This document shows positions 8,587 through 15,284 of a DNA stretch of 64,000 nt, in pieces. The notes below the pieces were generated by a model. That model had not been told where the DNA came from and ran no database searches. It saw only the letters and a program-made list of their open reading frames with translations. The DNA comes from CAZYTM01 sp964649725. GTDB taxonomy: Bacteria; Desulfobacterota; Desulfuromonadia; Geobacterales; Geobacteraceae. The DNA lies in assembly GCA_964649725.1 (NCBI GenBank), contig CAZYTM010000006.1, positions 124,001 through 188,000 on the forward strand. The letters are read 5' to 3'. How positions within the stretch are numbered: position 1 is the first letter of the stretch; each line of letters starts with the position of its first letter. A program made the position numbers and the translations under genes.

Positions 8587-9088
8587 AATTGCTCACCAAT
8601 TTGTATTCCGGATATGACGTAGCGGGATAATTAATCTTTATCGGGGGCATTTTCACTGAACCCGGATTGGTTTTCTTGTTCTGAAGAACAGAGATAGCAT
8701 GTGGGTAAACGTCGAGGATACGCAGCAGGTTGTCCATGCTCTCACTCTGGATTACTTCACAATTTTCGTAACGGGCAAAACTCTTCTCTCCCCCGCCGAG
8801 CAGGAGCGATAATTCATCTTGTTTCATCTCCAGCTTGAATTTGCGGATTCTCTTTATTTCAGAAGCAGGAAGAAGACCGTCAACGGTTCTATGGAAATCA
8901 CGGATGGCCCGTCCTGCCTCTTTCAATGTCTTCTTGTCCACCAACGATTCTGCACATTCGGAACATTCCCATACCATGTATTTGGGGATTGCAAGATGTT
9001 CCCCCTTGTACTCAAATTCCGCGGTAATTTCTTTTTGGGACAAGTTACCAGCACCGCATATCGGACAGGCATCTCCGCTTTTATACAT
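8579..9088 (-). CDS. mqsA: MqsA-type antitoxin with C-terminal chaperone-addiction extension
   Basis: The 169-residue protein has an N-terminal zinc finger (Cys8, Cys11, Cys42, Cys45) and an Xre-type helix-turn-helix (KQDELSLLLGGGEKSFARYE, about 93-112), as in E. coli MqsA (131 residues), which neutralises MqsR and represses its own operon. After the DNA-binding domain it has about 35 extra residues rich in Pro, Tyr and Ile (including NYPATSYPEYKL). Such tails are known as chaperone-addiction segments in toxin-antitoxin-chaperone systems: they destabilise the antitoxin unless SecB-like chaperone is bound. That reading is inference from position and the neighbouring secB-like gene. The start has a good ribosome site (AAAGGA, spacing 6). 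The gene lies 11 bases after mqsR. Confidence 0.88.
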   Translation of the reverse strand: MYKSGDACPICGAGNLSQKEITAEFEYKGEHLAIPKYMVWECSECAESLVDKKTLKEAGRAIRDFHRTVDGLLPASEIKRIRKFKLEMKQDELSLLLGGGEKSFARYENCEVIQSESMDNLLRILDVYPHAISVLQNKKTNPGSVKMPPIKINYPATSYPEYKLVSNYE

Positions 9089-9099
9089 GACAATCCTTT

Positions 9100-9408
9100 C
9101 TATAGGGAATGCTTGAAGGAGACTATTACCCCTTTGCCGTTAAATGACTTCTGAAGCTTGATATAGAGCTTTGTAGAGCCGTCATAGGTATAGTATACAT
9201 CTTGCCATAACTTTTGAAACTTCTTGGCAGGCATAGATTTGTAAAATTCTTTTGGCTTGAGCTTGAGGACTCTGGCAACCATTTCGTCATCATCGGCATA
9301 ACCAAGGCTCACGGCCTCTTTTATGTCGTCCAGCGAGATGATTCTAGTCTCTTCGTCTTGCAGTAATTCTTTGAGTTCATCTAAATCATAGGTAGGTGTT
9401 TTCTTCAT
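9100..9408 (-). CDS. mqsR: MqsR-type mRNA interferase toxin
   Basis: MqsR toxins cut mRNA, preferentially at GC-containing triplets. The recognisable family blocks are EFYKSMP, LWQDVYY, LYIKLQ and the C-terminal VIVSFK, which carry the Lys, Gln and Tyr residues of the MqsR active site. The frame is open from 9453, but the ATG at 9408 is preferred because an AGGGA site lies 12 bases upstream and the family N-terminus (KKTPTYDLDELKELL) begins there; that gives 102 residues, close to E. coli MqsR (98). It is the first gene of the module, toxin before antitoxin, as in E. coli mqsRA. A 21-base palindrome sits 36 bases upstream. Confidence 0.88.
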   Translation of the reverse strand: MKKTPTYDLDELKELLQDEETRIISLDDIKEAVSLGYADDDEMVARVLKLKPKEFYKSMPAKKFQKLWQDVYYTYDGSTKLYIKLQKSFNGKGVIVSFKHSL

Positions 9409-9443
9409 AAATAATAGCATTCCCTGGCAAAAGTCAACTAGAA

Positions 9444-9464
9444 AAAGTATCATGATGATACTTT
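9444..9464. promoter_or_regulatory. Palindromic operator of the mqsR-mqsA-secB module
   Basis: The arms AAAGTATCAT and ATGATACTTT form a perfect inverted repeat around one central G. It lies 36 bases upstream of the mqsR start, where the MqsA helix-turn-helix would be expected to bind for autoregulation. The sequence differs from the E. coli MqsA half-site (AACCT), so the binding is inferred from position only. Confidence 0.6.
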
Positions 9465-9566
9465 ATTTTTAGACTTCCAACACCTTGTGGCACTCAATTA
9501 TGAAATAACAATATATAGGATTCAGCTCAGACAGAAATGATGCTTGGATCCTCCTGCATCCTCGGT

Positions 9567-10148
9567 TTATTTTGTCGCCTTCTCTGCCAGCAGCAGATCA
9601 AGTATGCAGTGAATAAGATACTGGTGGATCACCTCGACCGGTCCGTATTTCCCTGAACCGACATAGAAGTTGTATTCACCCATGTTCCGAAGCGGGTTGT
9701 CGGCGCCGAAGCCGGAGAGGGTGATAACCTTGCACCCCTTGGCAGTGGCTGCAGCGACACCGCGGAGGATGTTCTCCGACTTGCCGGAACTGCTGATGGC
9801 GATCAGGATGTCACCAGCCTCGCCGAACATCTCCACCGGCTTTTCAAAGACATGGGCATATCCGTAATCGTTCCCCAGGCAGGTGAGGGTAACCCCGTCA
9901 TTGAAGGAGACCGCCTTCATGCCGCCATTCTTCCAGAAATCGAGCGCCATATGGGCGGCTATGGCGGCACTGCCGCCGTTACCGATAAAGATAAGTTTTT
10001 TGCCAGCCCCCGACTGTTGCCGGATCAGAGCGCAGACGCCGGCTATGCCGTCGCCATAGTCGAGAGTGACACCATCCCGGGTGGTGACTAGGACACTGTT
10101 GAGCAGGTCGATGAAACTGCGTTGATACTCTTCGATCTCTTTTAACAT
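9567..10148 (-). CDS. gmhA: Phosphoheptose isomerase-like SIS protein (GmhA family)
   Basis: The 193-residue protein is a SIS-fold sugar isomerase of the GmhA type, which converts sedoheptulose 7-phosphate to glycero-manno-heptose 7-phosphate, the first step of heptose precursor synthesis. The sugar-phosphate loops are IFIGNGGSAAIAAHMALDF (about 52-70) and AISSSGKSENILRG (about 116-129); a late His (VIHQYL) sits where the catalytic His of GmhA is found. It is the last of four genes with two nucleotidyltransferase-type genes and a kinase domain, which supports a heptose pathway. It could serve LPS or another heptose-containing glycan. Confidence 0.85.
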   Translation of the reverse strand: MLKEIEEYQRSFIDLLNSVLVTTRDGVTLDYGDGIAGVCALIRQQSGAGKKLIFIGNGGSAAIAAHMALDFWKNGGMKAVSFNDGVTLTCLGNDYGYAHVFEKPVEMFGEAGDILIAISSSGKSENILRGVAAATAKGCKVITLSGFGADNPLRNMGEYNFYVGSGKYGPVEVIHQYLIHCILDLLLAEKATK

Positions 10149-10155
10149 GCGCTCC

Positions 10156-11682
10156 TCACTTCAGTATGGCGTTGACAAACTCCAGCAGTTCGTACTTCTC
10201 CACCGGCTTCTTGTTGCCGACTATCTGTACGGCCAGGGCGCCGACCGCATTGCCGATGAAGGAGATGAAATCGGCCGGCATCCCCCTGGCATGACAGAGG
10301 GCGCTGAAGGAGAAGAAGGCGTCACCGGCGCCGACCGTGTCGACCACTTTGGAGGAGAGGATCGGGGTGTAGACTGTTTCCCCCCCCTTGGCGAGGGAGA
10401 TCGACCCCTTCTTGCCGAGGGTGATGATCAGCAGATCGGTGTCGATCTGCCGGGCGAGCCGCTCGCCGACCAGTTCGATATCGGCGAATTTCTCCTGGGT
10501 CGCCAGCCGCGCCTCGGTCTCATCGAGGCAGATGAAGCCGGTCCGACTGTATTTGGTGATCAGGTTGTAGCCGACATTGGCGCCATTGGTCTGGGCATTG
10601 ACCGCTATCTTCTGCTTCTCGGCCAGCGATTCGATCAGGTCGATGATCCTGTCGGTGATCAACCCATGACCGAAATCGGAGACCAGCACCAGATCGTAGC
10701 CAGGGATCTCCCTGCTGAGCCAGTCGATGATCTGCTGCTCCAGCTCTGGATTTATGAAGGTGTCGTTGAGACTGTTCACCTCGAACAGTTTCTGGTTGAG
10801 ATAGGAATCTATGTATCGGGTCTTGATGACCGATGGCCCGTCATCGCGACAAAAGAAGCAAGGCTCGACATTCGCCTTCAGATTGGCGCGGACAAACTCC
10901 TCCCGGGAATCCTCGCTACCCAGGGTGGCGACCAGGGTCACCTTGCTGCAGAGGCCGGCCAGATGGTTGGCGATGGCAAAGGAGCCACCGGCAAAGACCT
11001 CGCTCCCCAGATTCTTGTTGACCACCAGAGTCGCCTTGGCCGATTTCCCCATCGGCCGGCAGTAGTTGTATTCGTCGATGATGCCATCGCCTATCAGCAG
11101 TACCTTCATATCCTGCAGCGAATTGATCCGTTCCACGATATCGCTGAAAGGGTAGCGCGTCCTGAAGCTCTGCAGGTAGCTGCGGGTCTCTTCGGCATAG
11201 ATATCCATGAAGCTGTTGACCAGGCGCGAGGCGCTGTAGGAGAAACCGCTCGTCGCATATATCTCGCCGGCCCCCTTATAGAGCTCTTTCTCCTCTTCGA
11301 AGATCTTGTTGTGGATCTGTGCATCCCGCTCTTTCTTCTCCTCCCCCTTGGCAAAGACATCGGGGCGGATACGGCTGATGCATTCGAACGGCACCTCGTC
11401 GTCAACGATACAGGCAAAATCGACCATCTCCAGCGAACAGACGTTCAACAGCCGCATCTCCTCGTTGAAGACCGGCCGCCCCGGCCCTCGCCGGACATGC
11501 TTGTCCTTGATCACCGTCACCACCAGCAGGTCACCCTGCTGTTTCGCCTTGGCCAGATGGGTGATGATCCCCGGGTGGATCAGGTCGAAGACGCCGTGGC
11601 TCTGGACGATCCGCTTCCCCTGGCGCTGCAGTGCATGCAGCTGTTGGATAAGTTCATCGATGACCAGCTTTTTCGCTGCCAT
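10156..11682 (-). CDS. Heptose-phosphate nucleotidyltransferase/kinase, HldE domains in reversed order
   Basis: The protein has two domains. The N-terminal one (about 15-145) is a cytidylyltransferase-fold domain with the HxGH-like SHGVFDLIHPG and the partner motif RPDVFAKG. The C-terminal one (about 185-505) is a PfkB/ribokinase-type sugar kinase with the anion-hole signature DTVGAGDAFFS. E. coli HldE has the kinase first and the transferase second, so this is the inverted arrangement. The likely reactions are phosphorylation of heptose 7-phosphate and nucleotide activation of heptose 1-phosphate. A TTG at 11697 extends the frame, but the ATG at 11682 has AGGGG five bases upstream and avoids overlap with the gene before it (508 residues). 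Confidence 0.8.
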   Translation of the reverse strand: MAAKKLVIDELIQQLHALQRQGKRIVQSHGVFDLIHPGIITHLAKAKQQGDLLVVTVIKDKHVRRGPGRPVFNEEMRLLNVCSLEMVDFACIVDDEVPFECISRIRPDVFAKGEEKKERDAQIHNKIFEEEKELYKGAGEIYATSGFSYSASRLVNSFMDIYAEETRSYLQSFRTRYPFSDIVERINSLQDMKVLLIGDGIIDEYNYCRPMGKSAKATLVVNKNLGSEVFAGGSFAIANHLAGLCSKVTLVATLGSEDSREEFVRANLKANVEPCFFCRDDGPSVIKTRYIDSYLNQKLFEVNSLNDTFINPELEQQIIDWLSREIPGYDLVLVSDFGHGLITDRIIDLIESLAEKQKIAVNAQTNGANVGYNLITKYSRTGFICLDETEARLATQEKFADIELVGERLARQIDTDLLIITLGKKGSISLAKGGETVYTPILSSKVVDTVGAGDAFFSFSALCHARGMPADFISFIGNAVGALAVQIVGNKKPVEKYELLEFVNAILK

Positions 11683-11693
11683 GTTGACCCCTG

Positions 11694-12167
11694 TCAAAAA
11701 TATTTCTTCAGCAGTTCGGTGGAGGAGAATACTACTTCATGGGTAAAGCGGATCTCCGCGCCGATCTCCTTTACCACCTCATACTCTGCCTGGATCTTGC
11801 CGGTCTTGTCCTGCAGCTTTTCGAACTCCTGCCCCTTGACGTAATAGTCGGGGCGGAGCAGGCGGAGTGTCTCTTCGGCGGTCGGCCACTGGTTCACTGC
11901 GACAAAGTCGGTGCAGGCTAATGCCGCGATCGACTCGCCCCGCAGCTGTTCCGGGAAGGCGGGGCGGCCAGGCCCCTTGTCGACAAAACGGTCTGGCGAG
12001 ACCGTCACCACCAGGATGTCCCCCATCTTCTTGGCGGCCTGGAAATATTTGATATGGCCGGGGTGCATCAGGTCGAAACAGCCGTGACAGAGGACGATCT
12101 TCTTCCCCTGCTGCTTCAGGTCGCCTAATATCAGCGGCAGAGAATCCAAAGTACAGAAAAGCCCCAC
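11694..12167 (-). CDS. RfaE/HldE-type nucleotidyltransferase, single domain
   Basis: This 157-residue single-domain enzyme has the nucleotidyltransferase signature CHGCFDLMHPGHIKYF and the later RPDYYVKGQEF, as in the adenylyltransferase half of HldE, which makes ADP-heptose. An open frame continues upstream to 12260 inside the preceding gene. The true start is taken as GTG at 12167, because GGAGGGG lies just before it and the previous gene stops one base earlier. Its neighbour carries its own transferase domain, so the two may use different heptose anomers or nucleotides; that is inference. Confidence 0.82.
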   Translation of the reverse strand: MGLFCTLDSLPLILGDLKQQGKKIVLCHGCFDLMHPGHIKYFQAAKKMGDILVVTVSPDRFVDKGPGRPAFPEQLRGESIAALACTDFVAVNQWPTAEETLRLLRPDYYVKGQEFEKLQDKTGKIQAEYEVVKEIGAEIRFTHEVVFSSTELLKKYF

Positions 12168-12168
12168 G

Positions 12169-13134
12169 TTACCCCTCCAGATTTCTGATATGCTGCCAGA
12201 GCGCTGGCACAGTCTCGGCATGGCGGCCACGCCGGTAATAGCTCTCGCCACCATCGGCAACGGTGCGCACCAGCATGGTCTTGAACGGCCGGAAATAGTA
12301 GGCCGGGCTATCCTTTGGCGCCTCCGCCCTGATGTCTTCCGGGAGCTGGACCAGATCGCAGACCAGGGTGGTGAAGTGTCTGATCTCCCCCCCCTGCTGT
12401 CTGGCCACGTTGCGCGCCATGCTCAAAGCTTTGAGATAGACCTCGGGAGCCATCACGGCACTGCCGAAGTTCATCACCACGCCGTTTTCCAACTTCTGCA
12501 TTACTTCGGTCAATACCAGAAAGTCATTGTAGGACAAGGCCCCGGTAGCCGCACCATCGAAATTCGGGTGTTCATGGATGATGTCCTGGCCGATGGCGAC
12601 ATGGATCGTGGCCGGTATGCCGAGCCGGTAAGCAGCCGCCAGGAGAGAGTATGATCGGCCAGGGAACCCTTCCGCCTCTATGCTTCGTCCCACTGCCTCA
12701 CCCATGCCGGCATCTCTGTCCCGCGCAAATTCAGCATTGACGATATCGTTCAGCTGTGCCGTCTCGCGCCATAGCCCGAATTGCCCTTCGCTTATGTAGC
12801 GGGCCACACTCTCGGTTGTCGCACCGATCAGGGCGAATTCATAATCGTGGATCATGCCGGCGCCGTTCATCGCCAGACAGGAGATATAACCACGCTCCAT
12901 CAGGTCGATCAGATAGCGCTGGACCCCGGAACGGATCACATGGGCACCGATGAAGAGGACAACCGCCCCCTGCTTGGCCCGGGCAGCATGGATAGCGCTC
13001 GCAACCGCCTGCAGGGCCGTATCAGCGGCGACTGTTCGCTCCTCCAGCTGCAGCAGAGCGCTGCTGTCGAGGTCGTGCTGACGCTCCCGCAGAGGCTTGA
13101 TCAGCAGTCTGTTCCGGTCGAATCGTTTATGCAT
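12169..13134 (-). CDS. Deoxyhypusine-synthase-like protein in the heptose cluster
   Basis: The 321-residue protein resembles the deoxyhypusine synthase fold, an NAD-binding Rossmann-like family: FIGAHVIRSGVQRYLIDLM, MNGAGMIHDYEFAL, and a late glycine-rich strand NFGSAVMAPEVYLKA. The catalytic Lys of true deoxyhypusine synthase lies in a WGK motif near the C-terminus; I see no such motif here (RPFKTML is the nearest lysine context), so the usual reaction on eIF5A, absent in bacteria anyway, is unlikely. Its place directly upstream of two heptose nucleotidyltransferases suggests an NAD-linked role in making or modifying a heptose. The ATG at 13134 is preferred to the TTG at 13143; neither has a strong ribosome site. 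Confidence 0.55.
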   Translation of the reverse strand: MHKRFDRNRLLIKPLRERQHDLDSSALLQLEERTVAADTALQAVASAIHAARAKQGAVVLFIGAHVIRSGVQRYLIDLMERGYISCLAMNGAGMIHDYEFALIGATTESVARYISEGQFGLWRETAQLNDIVNAEFARDRDAGMGEAVGRSIEAEGFPGRSYSLLAAAYRLGIPATIHVAIGQDIIHEHPNFDGAATGALSYNDFLVLTEVMQKLENGVVMNFGSAVMAPEVYLKALSMARNVARQQGGEIRHFTTLVCDLVQLPEDIRAEAPKDSPAYYFRPFKTMLVRTVADGGESYYRRGRHAETVPALWQHIRNLEG

Positions 13135-13225
13135 GGCAAGCAAACCCGGGGATCAAAGTATATTCTGCTGCAGAATAAGCGCCCGCCAATAAAGGAACGA
13201 GTATCGTAACTACGGCCCGCATCGG

Positions 13226-13963
13226 CTAACCGCGCCGCCGGAGATGGGAGAGGAACTCTTCCTTGCCGAGATACTTCTTCCGTACCAGATGGGCAATTTC
13301 ACGGCTCATGGCGCGCCGTTCGCCATCCTTCATGTTATCCTTGATCAGCACGAAAAAGGGGATGTTACGGGTCTGCGGGTAGAGGCGAAGCCGCTCCAGC
13401 AACTCGAAGGCGCCCATGTCGGAGAGCATCAGCGAGCAGAAGACCAGATACTGATGACCGGTAGTGGCCAGCGCCATCCCCTCCTTGCCGGTATAAGCAT
13501 TGACTACTTCGAAGCCGAACGCTTCGATCGCCTTTGCCACCTGCTCCTCGCCACGGCGGCTGACGATGAGGGTCTGCAGGTCATAGTCCTCAGCCTCCTC
13601 TGTCAGCCCAAGTACAGCCAGCCGTTCATGGAGATAGTCGACATCTATCGGCAGGGTGAAGAAGCCGGCCACCGGAAAGACCTCGCCGACTCTCCCCTCG
13701 TCGCTGAGAAATACCGGCAGTACCGGTATATCGCGACTGGCAGGATTGTTTTTCATGGCTAGGAGTATCCCCCATCCATCGGCAGAGAATGGCGAGATAT
13801 CGAGGACCACGCCGAGCGGACGACCGTTCTCCAGCTCTGCCAGCTCTGCAATCCTGGTCTTGTAACCAGCCTCGGCAAGATAGGAGCGTACTATCTCCCC
13901 CCGCTCCTGCTGCTTCCCCAAACCGAGTATCCATAGTTCCCGCTCAATACCGGTCATAGTCAT
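13226..13963 (-). CDS. Tandem degenerate receiver-domain protein
   Basis: The protein (245 residues) contains two receiver-like domains. The first (about 5-115) keeps the phosphoacceptor position (VVLDISPFSADGW) but lacks the usual acidic pair. The second (about 120-245) has VFCSLMLSDMG where the Asp should be, so it cannot be phosphorylated in the normal way. There is no output domain and no kinase nearby. It may be a pseudo-receiver adaptor. The ATG at 13963 follows AGGAG by five bases and is preferred over the ATG at 13978. It is divergent from the DUF362 gene. Confidence 0.65.
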   Translation of the reverse strand: MTMTGIERELWILGLGKQQERGEIVRSYLAEAGYKTRIAELAELENGRPLGVVLDISPFSADGWGILLAMKNNPASRDIPVLPVFLSDEGRVGEVFPVAGFFTLPIDVDYLHERLAVLGLTEEAEDYDLQTLIVSRRGEEQVAKAIEAFGFEVVNAYTGKEGMALATTGHQYLVFCSLMLSDMGAFELLERLRLYPQTRNIPFFVLIKDNMKDGERRAMSREIAHLVRKKYLGKEEFLSHLRRRG

Positions 13964-14165
13964 GACTGCTCCTGTCATAGGTACATTATACCATGTCTAC
14001 TCACCTGTGCGATTGTTACATAGCACATTTTCGCGCCCAAACCAACACCTCTTTCGTTCCGGCATGCACAACCGGTTGAAAAATGACGTTGGCTGTGATA
14101 GCGTCCTGTAAGTTGCCAAGTTAGAATCATTCTGGACCAATGCATTGCTGCCAAAGGAGGTATAT

Positions 14166-15272
14166 ATGCCCAGCAAGGTTTTTTTTGCCGACATGCGGGC
14201 CGGTCACAAAGAGAGTCTGCTTGCCAAGATAGGCCGACTGCTGCAGAACTGCGGCATCGGGGGACGGATAGCTGCCGGTGACCTGGTGGCGATCAAACTC
14301 CATTTCGGGGAGAAGGGTAACCATACCTTTATCCGGCCTATCTTCATCCGACAGGTGGTGGACGAGGTGAAGAAGTGCGGTGGCAAGCCATTTCTGACCG
14401 ACTCCTCGACCCTCTATCCGGGGGAAAGGAAAGAGGCGGTCTCGGCTCTGGCCTGCGCCATAGAGAACGGTTTTGCCTATGCCGTGGTCAATGCACCGCT
14501 GATCATGAGCGACGGACTGCGGGGGCATACTGCGACCAGGGTGAAGATCGCCGGAGAGCTGCTGCAGGAAGTCGGCATCGGCAGCGAGATAATGGAAGCC
14601 GACGCCCTGCTGGCGGTCTCCCACTTTAAATGCCATGAACTGACCGGCTTTGGCGGTACCCTGAAGAATCTCGGCATGGGCTGTTCCAGCCGGGAGGGGA
14701 AACTGGTGCAGCACTCCACGGTCGGGCCGAAGGTGGCGGAGAAATTCTGTAACGGTTGCGCCTTATGTTTGAAGGCGTGTGTCCATGCGGCGATAACCAT
14801 CATGGAGGGAAAAGCCCGTATCGATGCTGAAGCCTGCACCGGTTGCGGCCGCTGCATAACTATCTGCCAGCAGAAGGCGATCGCCATCCAGTGGAACGAA
14901 TCGACCCCGCTGGTGATGAAGAAGATGAGCGAGCATGCCCTGGGCGCTGTGACCGGCAAGGAGGAGAAGAGCATGTTCGTCAACTTCATCACCCAGGTCT
15001 CCCCTGCCTGTGACTGCTATGGTCATGCCGATGCACCGATCGTCAACGATATCGGTATCTGCGCCTCCCTCGACCCGGTAGCGCTGGACCAGGCCTGCGC
15101 CGACCTGGTCAATGCCGCCCCAGGGAATCAGAATACCGCCCTGCAGAGCGGCCATGCCCCGGGGGGGGACAAGTTCCGCGGCGTCTATCCGGAGATCGAC
15201 TGGGAGGTGCAGCTGGAGCATGGGGAGAAGATCGGCCTGGGGAGGAGAGAGTACGAACTGATTAGGATATAA
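14166..15272 (+). CDS. DUF362 protein with two 4Fe-4S clusters
   Basis: The protein (368 residues) has an N-terminal DUF362 domain (about 1-175, containing KLHFGEKGNHTFIRP and FLTDSSTLYPG) and a ferredoxin insert with two cluster motifs, CNGCALCLKAC and CTGCGRCITIC (about 195-240). A second DUF362 half follows. Such proteins are thought to be electron-transfer or sensing proteins; the reaction is unknown. The start is the ATG at 14166, with a perfect AAAGGAGG site five bases upstream, not the TTG at 14145. It is a single gene converging on the YfhO-like pair, with only 12 bases between the stops. Confidence 0.85.
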   Translation: MPSKVFFADMRAGHKESLLAKIGRLLQNCGIGGRIAAGDLVAIKLHFGEKGNHTFIRPIFIRQVVDEVKKCGGKPFLTDSSTLYPGERKEAVSALACAIENGFAYAVVNAPLIMSDGLRGHTATRVKIAGELLQEVGIGSEIMEADALLAVSHFKCHELTGFGGTLKNLGMGCSSREGKLVQHSTVGPKVAEKFCNGCALCLKACVHAAITIMEGKARIDAEACTGCGRCITICQQKAIAIQWNESTPLVMKKMSEHALGAVTGKEEKSMFVNFITQVSPACDCYGHADAPIVNDIGICASLDPVALDQACADLVNAAPGNQNTALQSGHAPGGDKFRGVYPEIDWEVQLEHGEKIGLGRREYELIRI

Positions 15273-15284
15273 ATATGCTGTATG

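Noticed and set aside
10147..11844. Long plus-strand open frame (565 codons) opposite the heptose kinase/transferase gene
   Set aside because: It is the antisense of a clear two-domain enzyme; its composition is typical of a shadow frame.
12168..12260. Extended start of the nucleotidyltransferase gene at 12260
   Set aside because: It would overlap the preceding gene by about 90 bases, and GTG 12167 has a GGAGGGG site.
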